Origin: an uncultured Oscillospiraceae bacterium
GTDB lineage: Bacteria; Bacillota; Clostridia; Oscillospirales; Oscillospiraceae
DNA: 64,000 nucleotides
Direction: 5' to 3'
Assembly (NCBI GenBank): GCA_934572335.1
Contig: CAKTKU010000010.1
Coordinates: 5,504 to 69,503 of the forward strand
A model generated the notes under the pieces. It ran no database searches. It was not told the DNA's origin and worked only from the letters and a program-made list of their open reading frames with translations. The translations under genes were made by a program, and so were the position numbers. Below, in pieces: positions 24,691-32,963 of this stretch (position 1 is the first letter of the stretch; every line of letters begins with the position of its first letter).

Positions 24691-24791
24691 CATGCCTTGA
24701 CACGGCGCGCGGGGCATGCTATAATGGCCTCAATAAGCAACAAGTGTTACCTATGATGTGCAGGTTTCGCAAGGGTTCGGGAGGGTCAGCA

Positions 24792-25379
24792 ATGCCGCCG
24801 AAGGTGCAGTTTTCAAGTGAAAGGATCATCGCCGCCGCCATCGCCGTCACCCGGCGGGAGGGGATCTCCGCCGTGACCGCGCGCTCGCTGGGCAAGGAGC
24901 TGGACTGCTCCGTCAAGCCCATATTCACCGCCTTTGAGAACATGGACGCGGTCATCGCCGCGACGGCGCGCGAGGCGAAGCGCATCTTCCTTGAGCATAT
25001 GCAAAAGCCGTACAAAAAGCGCATATCCTTTATGCAGATCGGTCTGCGGTGGATAGACTTCGCGCGCGTCGAGCCGCGGCTTTATCAGCTGCTGTTCATG
25101 CCCGTGAGCAAGGGCGGCCGCGCCGTCACGCCGCTGAACGTGTTTGAAAACTTCGAGGGGCTGACGGAGAAGGTGCTGCCGATAATTGAGGCGGAGTTTT
25201 CCCTGCCGGAAAAATACGCTCTCAAGCTCTATAACCAGATGATACTCCACGCGCACGGCATCGCGTGCATCCTCGTCGCCGGGGAGACGGATTTTACCGA
25301 GCAGAACATCCGCGAGATATTCTCCGAGACTGTCGAAAGTCTCGTCGCGTACTACAAAAACGCCAATACGGAGGACTGA
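24792..25379 (+). CDS. TetR-family regulator
   Basis: 195 residues. N-terminal helix-turn-helix with FSSERIIAAAIAVTRREGIS and VTARSLGKELDCSVKPIFTAF; a variable all-helical ligand domain follows. ATG at 24792 with GGAGGG 6 nt upstream. Three bp before the lysoplasmalogenase-like gene, so these two, and perhaps the lipid kinase, form an operon that the regulator may control. Confidence 0.88.
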   Translation: MPPKVQFSSERIIAAAIAVTRREGISAVTARSLGKELDCSVKPIFTAFENMDAVIAATAREAKRIFLEHMQKPYKKRISFMQIGLRWIDFARVEPRLYQLLFMPVSKGGRAVTPLNVFENFEGLTEKVLPIIEAEFSLPEKYALKLYNQMILHAHGIACILVAGETDFTEQNIREIFSETVESLVAYYKNANTED

Positions 25380-25382
25380 GCC

Positions 25383-26045
25383 ATGAGGTATGTTTTTCTC
25401 GCCGCGCTCGCGCTTTGCAGCGCCGCGCATCTCTATTACAGCTGGGTGGACAACAAACGCGGCCGCGCCGCGACAAAGCCGTTTCTGCTCATACTGCTGG
25501 TGCTGTATTATGTTTTCTCCGCCGACCGGCTTTCTTTCGTGCTGCTCGGCGCGCTGGTGACGAGCTGGCTGGGCGACGTGCTGCTCATCCCGCGCGGACA
25601 CGGCTGGTTTGCTGCTGGCGGCATAAGCTTCATGCTCAGCCATTTTCTCTTCATCGCCGTCTATGTTGAAAACATAAACTTCGCCCTTGTCCCGTGGGTC
25701 CCGGCGGTCATTCTCGCCGTCGTGTACTACGGCATCTCGGCAAAGATAATCTCCATGCTCTGGCCGTATGCGCCGAAGAAAATGCGCGCAGTGATGTATA
25801 TTTATCTGCTCGCCAACAGCACGATGAACGTCTTCGCCTTCATGCAGATGGTCACAACGCTGCACCCCGGCGCGATCGTCGCGTACATCGGGGCGGTGCT
25901 CTTCTTCATTTCGGACTGCACGCTCTTCCTCGTGCGCTATTATGAGCCCAAGCGCCTCATATTCAAGGATCATTTCACGGTCATGCTGACGTACATCGTC
26001 GGCGAATTTCTCATCACGCAGGGCATACTCATGCTCGCTGTCTGA
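25383..26045 (+). CDS. YhhN-family membrane protein (lysoplasmalogenase-like)
   Basis: 220 residues with about eight hydrophobic helices. Conserved family points: KPFLLILLVL, TSWLGDVLL with its Asp, FMLSHFLFIAVY with its His, and GAVLFFISDCTLF with a second Asp. Eukaryotic members hydrolyse the vinyl-ether bond of lysoplasmalogens; anaerobic Clostridia do make plasmalogens, so this activity is plausible. Directly follows the TetR gene. Confidence 0.83.
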   Translation: MRYVFLAALALCSAAHLYYSWVDNKRGRAATKPFLLILLVLYYVFSADRLSFVLLGALVTSWLGDVLLIPRGHGWFAAGGISFMLSHFLFIAVYVENINFALVPWVPAVILAVVYYGISAKIISMLWPYAPKKMRAVMYIYLLANSTMNVFAFMQMVTTLHPGAIVAYIGAVLFFISDCTLFLVRYYEPKRLIFKDHFTVMLTYIVGEFLITQGILMLAV

Positions 26046-26092
26046 CGGCGGTATGATTATCGGATATATAACATAACAAGGAGAGTTTGCGG

Positions 26093-27001
26093 ATGAAATA
26101 TGTATTCATCATCAACCCCCGCGCGGGTGAGGCGGACAACGCGGATAAGCTGCGCGCGGCGATCGCCCAGCTTCCGCAGAGCGGAGACTGCGAGGTATAC
26201 GTTACCCGCGCCGCCGGTGACGCGACGGAGTACGTCCGCGCACGCTGCCGCGAGAGCGCGGGCGAGGCGCTGCGCTTCATAGCCTGCGGCGGCGACGGCA
26301 CGGTCAACGAGGTCTTCAACGGCGCTGTCGGGTTCGGCAATGTCAGCGTCACGTGCTACCCCTGCGGCAGCGGCAACGACTTTGTCAAGGCGTTCGGCGG
26401 GGCGGAGCGGTTTCTGGACATTGAAAAGCTCGTCACCGCGCCGGAGACGAAGCTCGACCTGCTGAAGGTCGGCGAGCGGTACAGCAACAACGTCGTCAAC
26501 TTCGGCTTTGACACCACCGTCGCCATCACCATCAACAAGGAGCGCGAAAAGACCGGGCACGGCAACAAGAACGCCTACACCAAGGGCGTCATCACCGCGC
26601 TCATCAAGAGCATGAACAACCGCTGCACCGTCATTGCCGACGGCGAAACGCTCAACCCCGACGGGCGGCTGCTGCTGTGCACGCTGGCAAACGGGCAGTA
26701 CGTGGGCGGGTCGTTCCGCTGCGCGCCGCGCTCGAAGCCGGACGACGGGCTCATCGACGTGTGCCTCATCAAGCCCATCTCGCGTCTGCGCTTCGTCAAG
26801 ATACTCACGCCCTATACCAACGGCGAGCACCTTGACCGCGAGGATATGCGCGACATCGTCACATACCGTCAGGCAAAGCGCGTCGAGATTATCGCCCAGC
26901 CCGGCTTTGCCTACTCGCTCGACGGGGAGATCATCAATTCCGAGCACTTCACGGTCGAAATTGCCGAAAAAGCGCTCAACTTCGCCCTGCCGGAGGCGTA
27001 A
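26093..27001 (+). CDS. Diacylglycerol/lipid kinase family protein
   Basis: 302 residues. DAGK catalytic fold: FIINPRAGE, the glycine-rich ACGGDGTVNEVFNG nucleotide motif and YPCGSGNDFVKAF, then a C-terminal beta-sandwich domain. ATG at 26093 has AAGGAG 8 nt upstream; the TTG at 26087 is too close. Probably phosphorylates diacylglycerol for phospholipid recycling, relevant if an LTA-type glycerophosphate transferase (43.8 kb) releases diacylglycerol. Exact lipid substrate not proven. Confidence 0.9.
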   Translation: MKYVFIINPRAGEADNADKLRAAIAQLPQSGDCEVYVTRAAGDATEYVRARCRESAGEALRFIACGGDGTVNEVFNGAVGFGNVSVTCYPCGSGNDFVKAFGGAERFLDIEKLVTAPETKLDLLKVGERYSNNVVNFGFDTTVAITINKEREKTGHGNKNAYTKGVITALIKSMNNRCTVIADGETLNPDGRLLLCTLANGQYVGGSFRCAPRSKPDDGLIDVCLIKPISRLRFVKILTPYTNGEHLDREDMRDIVTYRQAKRVEIIAQPGFAYSLDGEIINSEHFTVEIAEKALNFALPEA

Positions 27002-27017
27002 GGACGATCAGGACAGC

Positions 27018-27061
27018 AAAAAGCCCGCAGCACCATTGATTTCGTGGTGCCGCGGGCTTTT
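27018..27061. terminator. Bidirectional terminator
   Basis: A-rich/T-rich ends flank a stem AAAAGCCCGC-x-GCACCA / TGGTGC-x-GCGGGCTTTT. It ends the lipid kinase transcript on plus and a predicted small RNA on minus. Confidence 0.85.
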
Positions 27062-27163
27062 GTGCTCTTATGAAAAGAAGTAATCGCCGCTCCCTCAACA
27101 AGTCCGGCGATCACTTCAAAAGCTATTTAGGGAGCTAACCGTCAACCGGCAGTGCCTTTTTAT
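27018..27163 (-). ncRNA. Candidate small non-coding RNA
   Basis: Predicted from a near-perfect minus-strand promoter (27199-27170) and the terminator at 27018-27061. The roughly 145-nt transcript contains a 12-bp stem with one G-U pair (AAGTGATCGCCG, 27116-27105, with CGGCGATTACTT, 27089-27078) and a weaker upstream hairpin near 27128-27155. No open frame with a ribosome binding site exists on this strand. The layout loosely recalls RNAs near type I holin-like toxins in Firmicutes, but no toxin frame is present. Family unknown. Confidence 0.5.
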
Positions 27164-27169
27164 GTATTC

Positions 27170-27199
27170 ATTATACATCCCACCCCGCGCCTTTGTCAA
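27170..27199 (-). promoter_or_regulatory. Promoter of the candidate small RNA
   Basis: Consensus TTGACA (27199-27194) and consensus TATAAT (27175-27170) with an 18-bp spacer on the minus strand. Confidence 0.75.
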
Positions 27200-27222
27200 G
27201 CGCCGAGGGCATATATCACGAC

Positions 27223-27255
27223 AAAAACCCCGGAAGCGATCGCTTCCGGGGTTTT
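27223..27255 (-). terminator. Terminator of tRNA-Arg
   Basis: A perfect palindrome AAAACCCCGGAAGCGA and its complement, followed in minus orientation by a T run. It begins directly at the encoded CCA end of the tRNA. Confidence 0.8.
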
Positions 27256-27331
27256 GGCACGCCGTAAGGGATTCGAACCCCTGACCTTCTGGTCCGTAGC
27301 CAGACGCTCTATCCAGCTGAGCTAACGGCGC
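27255..27331 (-). tRNA. tRNA-Arg (anticodon ACG)
   Basis: Cloverleaf readable by eye on the minus strand: acceptor GCGCCGT / ACGGCGT, D-arm TAGCTCAGCTGGATAGAGC, anticodon stem TCTGG / CCAGA around the loop CTACGGA, T-loop GGTTCGAATCC, discriminator G and an encoded CCA. The ACG anticodon is read as ICG after deamination. Confidence 0.96.
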
Positions 27332-27354
27332 ATATCTCATTCGAGAGCTTAGTT

Positions 27355-27383
27355 ATATTAGCACAGCCGGAGGGGAATTGCAA
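27355..27383 (-). promoter_or_regulatory. Predicted promoter of tRNA-Arg
   Basis: TTGCAA (27383-27378), 17-bp spacer, TAATAT (27360-27355), about 24 bp before the mature 5' end. Confidence 0.7.
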
Positions 27384-27483
27384 GGGGTTTTTTAAATTTT
27401 TTTCAGAAATCTCGGATAAACCGTCATCGTCGCAGATATTGCCGCCGTATTCCGCCGCAGTCTCCGCGCCCGATAGTCCGATT

Positions 27484-27651
27484 TTACCAGCCCATCGCGG
27501 CGGAAATTGAATCGGCGACCTCGCCCATGGTCTTGAGCGTCTTGCCGACAACGCTCTTCACGCCGTGCTTTCTCGGGCGCATCGCGTATGCCGCGCACCC
27601 GCCGACGATAAGCCCCATACCCATGCCCACGTAGAAGTTCTTCTTGTTCAT
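27484..27651 (-). CDS. Small single-pass membrane protein, unknown function
   Basis: 55 residues: MNKKN, then a glycine-rich hydrophobic helix (FYVGMGMGLIVGGCAAYAM), a basic patch (RPRKHGVKS) and an amphipathic tail ending SISAAMGW. YtxH-like in layout, but not a confident match. RBS AAAGGA about 10 nt upstream of the ATG at 27651. Divergent from ymdB. No function can be assigned. Confidence 0.65.
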   Translation of the reverse strand: MNKKNFYVGMGMGLIVGGCAAYAMRPRKHGVKSVVGKTLKTMGEVADSISAAMGW

Positions 27652-27733
27652 TTCTCTGCCATCCTTTCGCAAAGCAAATTTATATTGCGCAATTATTATG
27701 TGCATAAATGCATTGATTGACCTATGTAAATTG

Positions 27734-27742
27734 TGGTACAAT
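27734..27742 (+). promoter_or_regulatory. Extended -10 promoter of the ymdB operon
   Basis: TGGTACAAT matches the extended -10 form (TGN plus -10). A weak -35 TTGATT lies 18 bp upstream (27713-27718). Confidence 0.55.
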
Positions 27743-27793
27743 AAGAAAAATTAAAGTTTGGGGAAAAAGATTTCCTTATACGGAGGATAAGCT

Positions 27794-28567
27794 ATGAGCG
27801 TTAAAATTCTGGCCGTGGGCGATGTGTGCGGCGAGCCCGGACTGGATTTCCTGACCGCGCGGCTGCGCGACTATAAGCGCGAGCACGACATCGCCTTTAC
27901 CGTCGTCAACGGCGAAAACACAAACGTCGTCGGCATCACGCCGAAGCAGGCGGACGCGCTGTTCCGCGCCGGGGCGGACGTTGTGACGCTGGGCAACCAC
28001 ACGTGGACGCGCACGGAGCTGCGCCCCTATCTTGACGAGCGGCGGCGCATACTGCGCCCGGCGAACTTTGGCCCGCAGTGCCCAGGCAAGGGCATCAATG
28101 TTTACTCCACGCCGTTCGGGGACGTGTGCGTGCTCAACCTGCTCGGGCGCTTCACGCTCGACACCAACACCGATAACCCCTTCGTCATTGCCGACGGGTA
28201 CATGGCGGAGATAAAGGAAAAGATCATCCTGGTGGACTTTCACGCCGAGGGCACGAGCGAGAAGCGCGCAATGGGCTTCATGCTCGACGGGCGGGCGAGC
28301 GCCGTATGGGGGACGCACACGCACGTGCAGACCTCGGACGCCGCCGTGCTGCCCAACGGCACCGGGTACATCACGGATCTCGGCATGACAGGTCCGATAA
28401 ACTCCGTGCTCGGCATCGACCCGATGCAGAGCATCGGCAAGTTCATGGGCGACCCTCCCCGGCGCTACGAGTCGGCAAAGGGTCCGTGCATGATGGAGGG
28501 CTGCATATTTGAGATAGACCCGGAGACGGGCAGATGTCTCAGCGCGGAGGCGATAAGGCTGAAATGA
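27794..28567 (+). CDS. ymdB: YmdB-family metallophosphoesterase
   Basis: 257 residues, TIGR00282 family. Metal ligands: AVGDVCGEPG (Asp), VVNGENTN (Asn/Glu), TLGNHTWTR, DFHAEGTSEK (His) and WGTHTHVQTSD. B. subtilis YmdB is a 2',3'-cyclic nucleotide phosphodiesterase that influences RNA turnover and the biofilm/motility decision. RBS CGGAGG 8 nt upstream. Its stop overlaps the start of the SbcD-like gene (ATGA). Confidence 0.93.
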   Translation: MSVKILAVGDVCGEPGLDFLTARLRDYKREHDIAFTVVNGENTNVVGITPKQADALFRAGADVVTLGNHTWTRTELRPYLDERRRILRPANFGPQCPGKGINVYSTPFGDVCVLNLLGRFTLDTNTDNPFVIADGYMAEIKEKIILVDFHAEGTSEKRAMGFMLDGRASAVWGTHTHVQTSDAAVLPNGTGYITDLGMTGPINSVLGIDPMQSIGKFMGDPPRRYESAKGPCMMEGCIFEIDPETGRCLSAEAIRLK

Positions 28568-29679
28568 GCACACTGAGGATCCTTCACTCCGCCGATCTGC
28601 ACCTTGACTCCCCGTTCGAGGGGCTGACGCGCGGGAAGGCGACAATACGCCGCGCGGAGCAGCGCCAGCTGCTCACGCGGATGGCAGAGCTGGCGCGGAC
28701 GGAAAACGTCGACCTTGTGCTGCTCGCGGGCGATCTGCTGGACAGCGAGAGCACGTATCTTGAGACCGGCGAGGAGCTGCTGCGCAGCTTGCAGGGCATG
28801 GGCGTGCCTGTGTTCATCGCGCCGGGGAATCACGATCATATCTCCCACCGCTCGCCGTATACGCGCCTCAAGCTGCCCGGCAACGTGCACGTTTTCACTG
28901 AAAACGAGATCTCCTGCATGGAGCTGCCGGAGCTGGGCGCGCGCGTCTACGGTGCGGCATTCACCGACACGAAAAGCCGTGCGCTGCTCTCCGGCTTCAC
29001 GGCGGAGCGCGCCGAAGGCGTATTCAACATACTCTGTCTGCACGGTGAGGTCGGCGCGCCAAGCTCGCCCTACGACCCCATCACCGCGGAAGAGCTCGCC
29101 GCCTCCGGCATGGACTACGCCGCGCTGGGGCATATCCACAAGGCGAGCGGTCTCATGCAGGCAGGCGGGACATACTATTCATGGCCGGGCTGCCCGGAGG
29201 GGCGCGGCTTTGACGAGACGGGCGAGAAGACCGTCAACATCGTTGAGCTATCCGACGGCGGCTGCACGCTGGAGGAGGTCAGCATCGCCGCGCGGCGGTA
29301 TGAGGTGCTGACGGCGGACGTGACCGGCTCCGACCCGCTGCTCGCGGTGCACACGCTGCTGCCGGACGAGACCGTGCGCGACATATACCGCATCGTGCTC
29401 ACCGGCGAGACCGCGCAGGCGCCGGACATAAACCGCCTGTACGACAGCCTGTCGGAGCTGTTTTTCGATTTGCAGATACGCGACCGCACCCATGTGCGCC
29501 GCAGTGTATGGGAGCGCGCGGGCGAGGACAGTCTGCGTGGGATATTCCTCATGAAGCTGAAAAAGCTCTACGACGAGGCGGCGGACGATGCCGCGCGCGA
29601 GCGCGCCGAACAGGCGGCGCGCTGGGGTCTTGCGGCGCTGGACAACGCCGAGGAGGTGGTGCGCCATGAAGATAAATAA
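28564..29679 (+). CDS. SbcD-like DNA repair exonuclease (YhaO type)
   Basis: 371 residues. Calcineurin-like phosphoesterase motifs: HSADLHLDSPF, LAGDLLDSE, APGNHDHIS, CLHGEVG and LGHIHKAS, in the Mre11/SbcD order, followed by a C-terminal capping region. Starts at ATG 28564 inside the ymdB stop; the frame upstream is not needed. Pairs with the next gene as a nuclease plus ATPase, like B. subtilis YhaO-YhaN. Substrate ends not known. Confidence 0.9.
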   Translation: MSTLRILHSADLHLDSPFEGLTRGKATIRRAEQRQLLTRMAELARTENVDLVLLAGDLLDSESTYLETGEELLRSLQGMGVPVFIAPGNHDHISHRSPYTRLKLPGNVHVFTENEISCMELPELGARVYGAAFTDTKSRALLSGFTAERAEGVFNILCLHGEVGAPSSPYDPITAEELAASGMDYAALGHIHKASGLMQAGGTYYSWPGCPEGRGFDETGEKTVNIVELSDGGCTLEEVSIAARRYEVLTADVTGSDPLLAVHTLLPDETVRDIYRIVLTGETAQAPDINRLYDSLSELFFDLQIRDRTHVRRSVWERAGEDSLRGIFLMKLKKLYDEAADDAARERAEQAARWGLAALDNAEEVVRHEDK

Positions 29680-31582
29680 GCTGACCGCATCATTTGGCAA
29701 GCTTGAAAACGAGACGCTGAGCTTTCATCCGGGGCTGAACGTCATATACGCGCCCAACGAGAGCGGCAAATCCACCTGGTGCGCGTTCATCCGCGCGATG
29801 CTCTACGGCGTGGATTCGTCCGAGCGCTCGCGCGCGGGGTATCTGCCCGATAAGCTGCGCTACGCCCCATGGTCGGGCGCGCCGATGGAGGGCAGCATGG
29901 AGCTGACCTCCGACCGTTTTGACATCACCATAACGCGCACGACGAAGGCAAAGGGCGCGCCGATGCGCGAGTTCACCGCAACATATACCGACAGCAATGT
30001 CCCCGTGGAGGGCGTGACCGGCGCGAACGCCGGAGAGATGCTGACAGGCGTGAGCCGGGACGTGTTCTGCCGCAGTGCGTTCATCGCGCAGGGCACCGTC
30101 GCCGTGACAGGCAGCCCGGAGCTTGAGCGGCGCATAAGCTCCATCGTCTCCACCGGGGAGGAGCAGACCTCCTACACCGAGGCGGACGAGACGCTGCGCG
30201 CGTGGCAGCGCAAGCGCCGCTTCAACCGGCGCGGCTACCTGCCGGAGCTTGAGGCAAAAATGGACGACACACAGCGGCTTCTCTGCACGATGGACAGCAC
30301 CGTGGACGAGATAGACACGCTTGAGACCCAGCTTGACGATATCGCCGAGCGCTGCACCGCGCTTGAGGCCTCCGTGACCGACAGCCGCAAGCGCCAGCGG
30401 CGTGAATCGCTGGAAAAGCTCAGCGGCGGGCGGGCGGAGCTGCGCGCCGCGGGCGAGGCGCACGACAGCGCGCTGGCGGAGCTGGCACAGGCAAAGGACG
30501 CTTACCGCGCCGGTCCCTTCGGCGCGATAAGTGCGGACGAGGCGGACGAGCGCGCAGCGGACGACCTTGCCGAGCTGGACGCTCTGCGCGCAAAGAGCCG
30601 CCCGAAGGGTACGCCGTGGGCGGCGGTGATCTGCTTCATCCTCGCCGTCGCTGGCGCGGCGCTGTACACGCATTTTCAGTCAGTCGCGCTCATCATGTTC
30701 GCCGCGCTCTTCTGCGTGGCGGCGGTCGTGCTGCTGATGCGGTATTCAAAGCTCCGCCGCGCGGCGGCGGATGCGCGCGATCAGCGCCACAGGATATTAG
30801 ACCGCTACGGCGCGCGGTCAGCGTCGGATATACGCCGCGCGCTGGAGAACCAGCGGGAGCTCTGCACCGCGCTGGAGAGCGCGCAGGAAGAAGAGCGGCG
30901 CACGCGCGAGGCCTACGAGGCGGCGCGCGAGCGGCAGGAGCATCTGGAGGAGGCCGCGCTTGGCGAGCTGGACTTTTCCGGCGGAAGCTCAGAGGCCGCG
31001 CGGCTCAGCCGCCAGCTTGCCGCCGAGCGGCAGAATGCGGAGCTTATCTCCGCGAAGATCGCATCCCTGCGCGGCAAGCTCGCCGCCGTGGGCGACCCGC
31101 TTGTCCTGGCGAGCGACCTCAAGTCAATGGAGGAAGAATACGACGCGCTGAACGACGAGTACGACGCGCTCACCCTAGCGGCGGACACCCTGCGCGCTGC
31201 CGACAGCGAACTGCAAAGCCGCTTCTCCCCACAGCTGGGGAAGCTCGCGGCGCAGTACATGTCGTTCATGACCGGCGGGCGCTATTCCGACGTGCTGATC
31301 GACCGGGATTTTTCCGCCCGCACCAAGACGCAGGACGACACCGTCGCCCGCGACAGCGAGTATCTGAGCGCGGGGACGCTGGATCTTATGTATCTGGCGG
31401 TGCGCCTCGCGGTGTGCGAGCTTGCCATGCCCGCGGGCGAGGCCTGTCCGCTGATAATTGATGACGCGCTCGTTAATCTCGACGAGGAGCGGCTGAAGCA
31501 GGCGATGGCGCTGCTGCGCGAGCTTTCGCGGCGCAGACAGGTCATACTCTTCACCTGCCGCGAGGTACCCACCGGCGCGTAA
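29666..31582 (+). CDS. SbcC/Rad50-like AAA ATPase with membrane segments (YhaN type)
   Basis: 638 residues. N-terminal Walker A YAPNESGKST (about 29-37), long Glu/Ala/Arg-rich coiled coils, two adjacent transmembrane helices at about 315-333 and 339-360, and C-terminal signature/Walker B (LSAGTLDLMYLAVR, PLIIDDALVNLD). The membrane helices in the middle of the coiled coil are the mark of YhaN compared with cytosolic SbcC. Overlaps the SbcD-like gene by 14 bp, RBS GGAGG 9 nt upstream. The pair probably processes DNA at the membrane. Confidence 0.9.
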   Translation: MKINKLTASFGKLENETLSFHPGLNVIYAPNESGKSTWCAFIRAMLYGVDSSERSRAGYLPDKLRYAPWSGAPMEGSMELTSDRFDITITRTTKAKGAPMREFTATYTDSNVPVEGVTGANAGEMLTGVSRDVFCRSAFIAQGTVAVTGSPELERRISSIVSTGEEQTSYTEADETLRAWQRKRRFNRRGYLPELEAKMDDTQRLLCTMDSTVDEIDTLETQLDDIAERCTALEASVTDSRKRQRRESLEKLSGGRAELRAAGEAHDSALAELAQAKDAYRAGPFGAISADEADERAADDLAELDALRAKSRPKGTPWAAVICFILAVAGAALYTHFQSVALIMFAALFCVAAVVLLMRYSKLRRAAADARDQRHRILDRYGARSASDIRRALENQRELCTALESAQEEERRTREAYEAARERQEHLEEAALGELDFSGGSSEAARLSRQLAAERQNAELISAKIASLRGKLAAVGDPLVLASDLKSMEEEYDALNDEYDALTLAADTLRAADSELQSRFSPQLGKLAAQYMSFMTGGRYSDVLIDRDFSARTKTQDDTVARDSEYLSAGTLDLMYLAVRLAVCELAMPAGEACPLIIDDALVNLDEERLKQAMALLRELSRRRQVILFTCREVPTGA

Positions 31583-31600
31583 CGTCCATATACGCACAAA

Positions 31601-31629
31601 GCCCTCCCGCGCGGCATACGCGGGAGGGC
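31601..31629. terminator. Terminator between convergent genes
   Basis: 11-bp stem GCCCTCCCGCG / CGCGGGAGGGC with a 7-nt loop and short T-rich flanks; separates the YhaN-like gene from the deaminase gene. Confidence 0.65.
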
Positions 31630-31645
31630 GTAATTTACGGATACA

Positions 31646-32137
31646 TTATATTTTAATAGTGTCAAATATTGAATCGTCGTTCTCTATCCAGTCGCTGACC
31701 ATGATGGTCTTGTACTCCGCGGCAGTCACGCGAATGTCGACGCGCTCTATCCCGGCGTTTATGATCTGCCGCTTGCACATTGAGCAGCTCATCGCGTCGC
31801 CCAGAAGCTCATTTGTGCGCGCGTCGCGCCCGACGAGGTAGAGCGTCGCGCCGATCATGTCGCGCCGTGAGGCGGAAATGATGGCGTTCGCCTCGGCATG
31901 GACGCTGCGGCACAGCTCGTAGCGCTCCCCGGAGGGTATCTTAAGCGTTTCTCGCGTGCACACGCCAAGATCGCTGCAATTGCGGCGGCCGCGCGGCGCG
32001 CCGTTATAGCCGGTGGAGATTATCTCGTCGCTCCGCACGATTATCGCGCCGTACTTGCGCCTGAGGCAGGTGGAGCGCTCCAGAACGGAGTCGGCAATGT
32101 CGAGATAATAGTTCTGTTTGCTGGTGCGGCTGTCCAT
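31646..32137 (-). CDS. dCMP deaminase family protein (ComEB-like)
   Basis: 163 residues. Zinc and catalytic motif HAEANAI with the second half SCSMCKRQIINAG (CxxC). KYGAIIV and GYNGAPRG are typical of dCMP deaminases. Expected reaction: dCMP to dUMP for dTMP synthesis. ComEB may have no role in DNA uptake. Monocistronic with its own promoter. Confidence 0.92.
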   Translation of the reverse strand: MDSRTSKQNYYLDIADSVLERSTCLRRKYGAIIVRSDEIISTGYNGAPRGRRNCSDLGVCTRETLKIPSGERYELCRSVHAEANAIISASRRDMIGATLYLVGRDARTNELLGDAMSCSMCKRQIINAGIERVDIRVTAAEYKTIMVSDWIENDDSIFDTIKI

Positions 32138-32170
32138 GATATGCCCTCCTGTGGGTGTGGTTTTTTCATT

Positions 32171-32199
32171 ATTATAGTCTAAGTGCCGCGCAAAGGCAA
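32171..32199 (-). promoter_or_regulatory. Predicted promoter of the dCMP deaminase gene
   Basis: TTGCCT (32199-32194), 17-bp spacer, consensus TATAAT (32176-32171) on the minus strand, 33 bp before the start codon. Confidence 0.75.
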
Positions 32200-32263
32200 G
32201 AAAAAAGACCGGCGGGCGTATTTCTATCTTTCATATTTGGCTATGGATTTTTATCTGGCGCTG

Positions 32264-32272
32264 TGCTATACT
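32264..32272 (+). promoter_or_regulatory. Extended -10 promoter of queH (leaderless)
   Basis: TGCTATACT (TGN plus TATACT) ends 7 bp before the queH ATG, so transcription should start at or within a base or so of the A of the start codon. No Shine-Dalgarno sequence could fit. Confidence 0.55.
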
Positions 32273-32279
32273 GCAAAAT

Positions 32280-32963
32280 ATGAACAAGAGAAATTACCAG
32301 AAAGAGCTTGACAGGATAATTCAAAAGCGCGGCAAACGCATGCCGCGCGTGCTGCTGCACAGCTGCTGCGGTCCGTGTTCCAGCGCCGTGCTGGAATACC
32401 TGACGCAGTATTTTGACGTGACGCTGCTTTGGTACAACCCCAACGTCTACCCCAAGGAGGAGTTCGACCGCCGCTTCAAAACGCAGGTGGAGATCATCGA
32501 AAAGATGGGGCTTGCCGACCGGGTGAGCGTGCTGGCGGAGCCGTGGAAGAGCGAGGACTACTACGCGCGCATAAAGGGGCTGGAGGCGGAGCCCGAGGGC
32601 GGCAGGCGCTGTGCGGAGTGCTTCCGTGTGCGCCTTTTGGAGACCGCGCGCCTCGCCAAGCATTACGGCTTTGATTATTTCTGCACAACGCTGACCCTCT
32701 CGCGCCATAAGAATGCCGAGCTTATCAACACCATCGGCGAGGAGATCGGGCGCGCCGTCGGCGTGAGCTGGCTGCCGTCGGATTTCAAAAAGCGCGACGG
32801 GGAGAACCGCTCTGTTGAGTTGAGCGAGCAGTACGGCATATACCGGCAGCTCTACTGCGGGTGCGAATTCTCACTGCACCGCAGGGAAGATGTCGCAGCG
32901 GAGCACGCCGCAAAGCAAAACGACCACAGTGAAAACGAGGAAAACAAGACCAATGAAAAATAA
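32280..32963 (+). CDS. queH: Epoxyqueuosine reductase QueH
   Basis: 227 residues. The QueH cysteine pattern is intact: LLHSCCGPCSS (C29, C30, C33), RRCAECF (CxxC) and YCGCEFS. These bind an Fe-S cluster and a second metal and reduce epoxyqueuosine to queuosine in tRNA, the cobalamin-independent alternative to QueG. The N-terminus matches the family, which supports the ATG at 32280 despite the absence of an RBS. The C-terminus is a charged low-complexity tail. Overlaps queT by 11 bp. Confidence 0.93.
   Translation: MNKRNYQKELDRIIQKRGKRMPRVLLHSCCGPCSSAVLEYLTQYFDVTLLWYNPNVYPKEEFDRRFKTQVEIIEKMGLADRVSVLAEPWKSEDYYARIKGLEAEPEGGRRCAECFRVRLLETARLAKHYGFDYFCTTLTLSRHKNAELINTIGEEIGRAVGVSWLPSDFKKRDGENRSVELSEQYGIYRQLYCGCEFSLHRREDVAAEHAAKQNDHSENEENKTNEK

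Noticed and set aside
27070..27138. A 22-codon plus-strand frame (MKRSNRRSLN start) in the small RNA region
   Set aside because: No ribosome binding site, follows a terminator, and its sequence is explained by the RNA hairpin on the other strand.
27116..27340. A 74-codon minus-strand frame beginning MRYAPLAQLDRASGYGPEGQ
   Set aside because: It is read through tRNA-Arg and its terminator; this peptide type is a well-known false gene call over tRNA-Arg loci.
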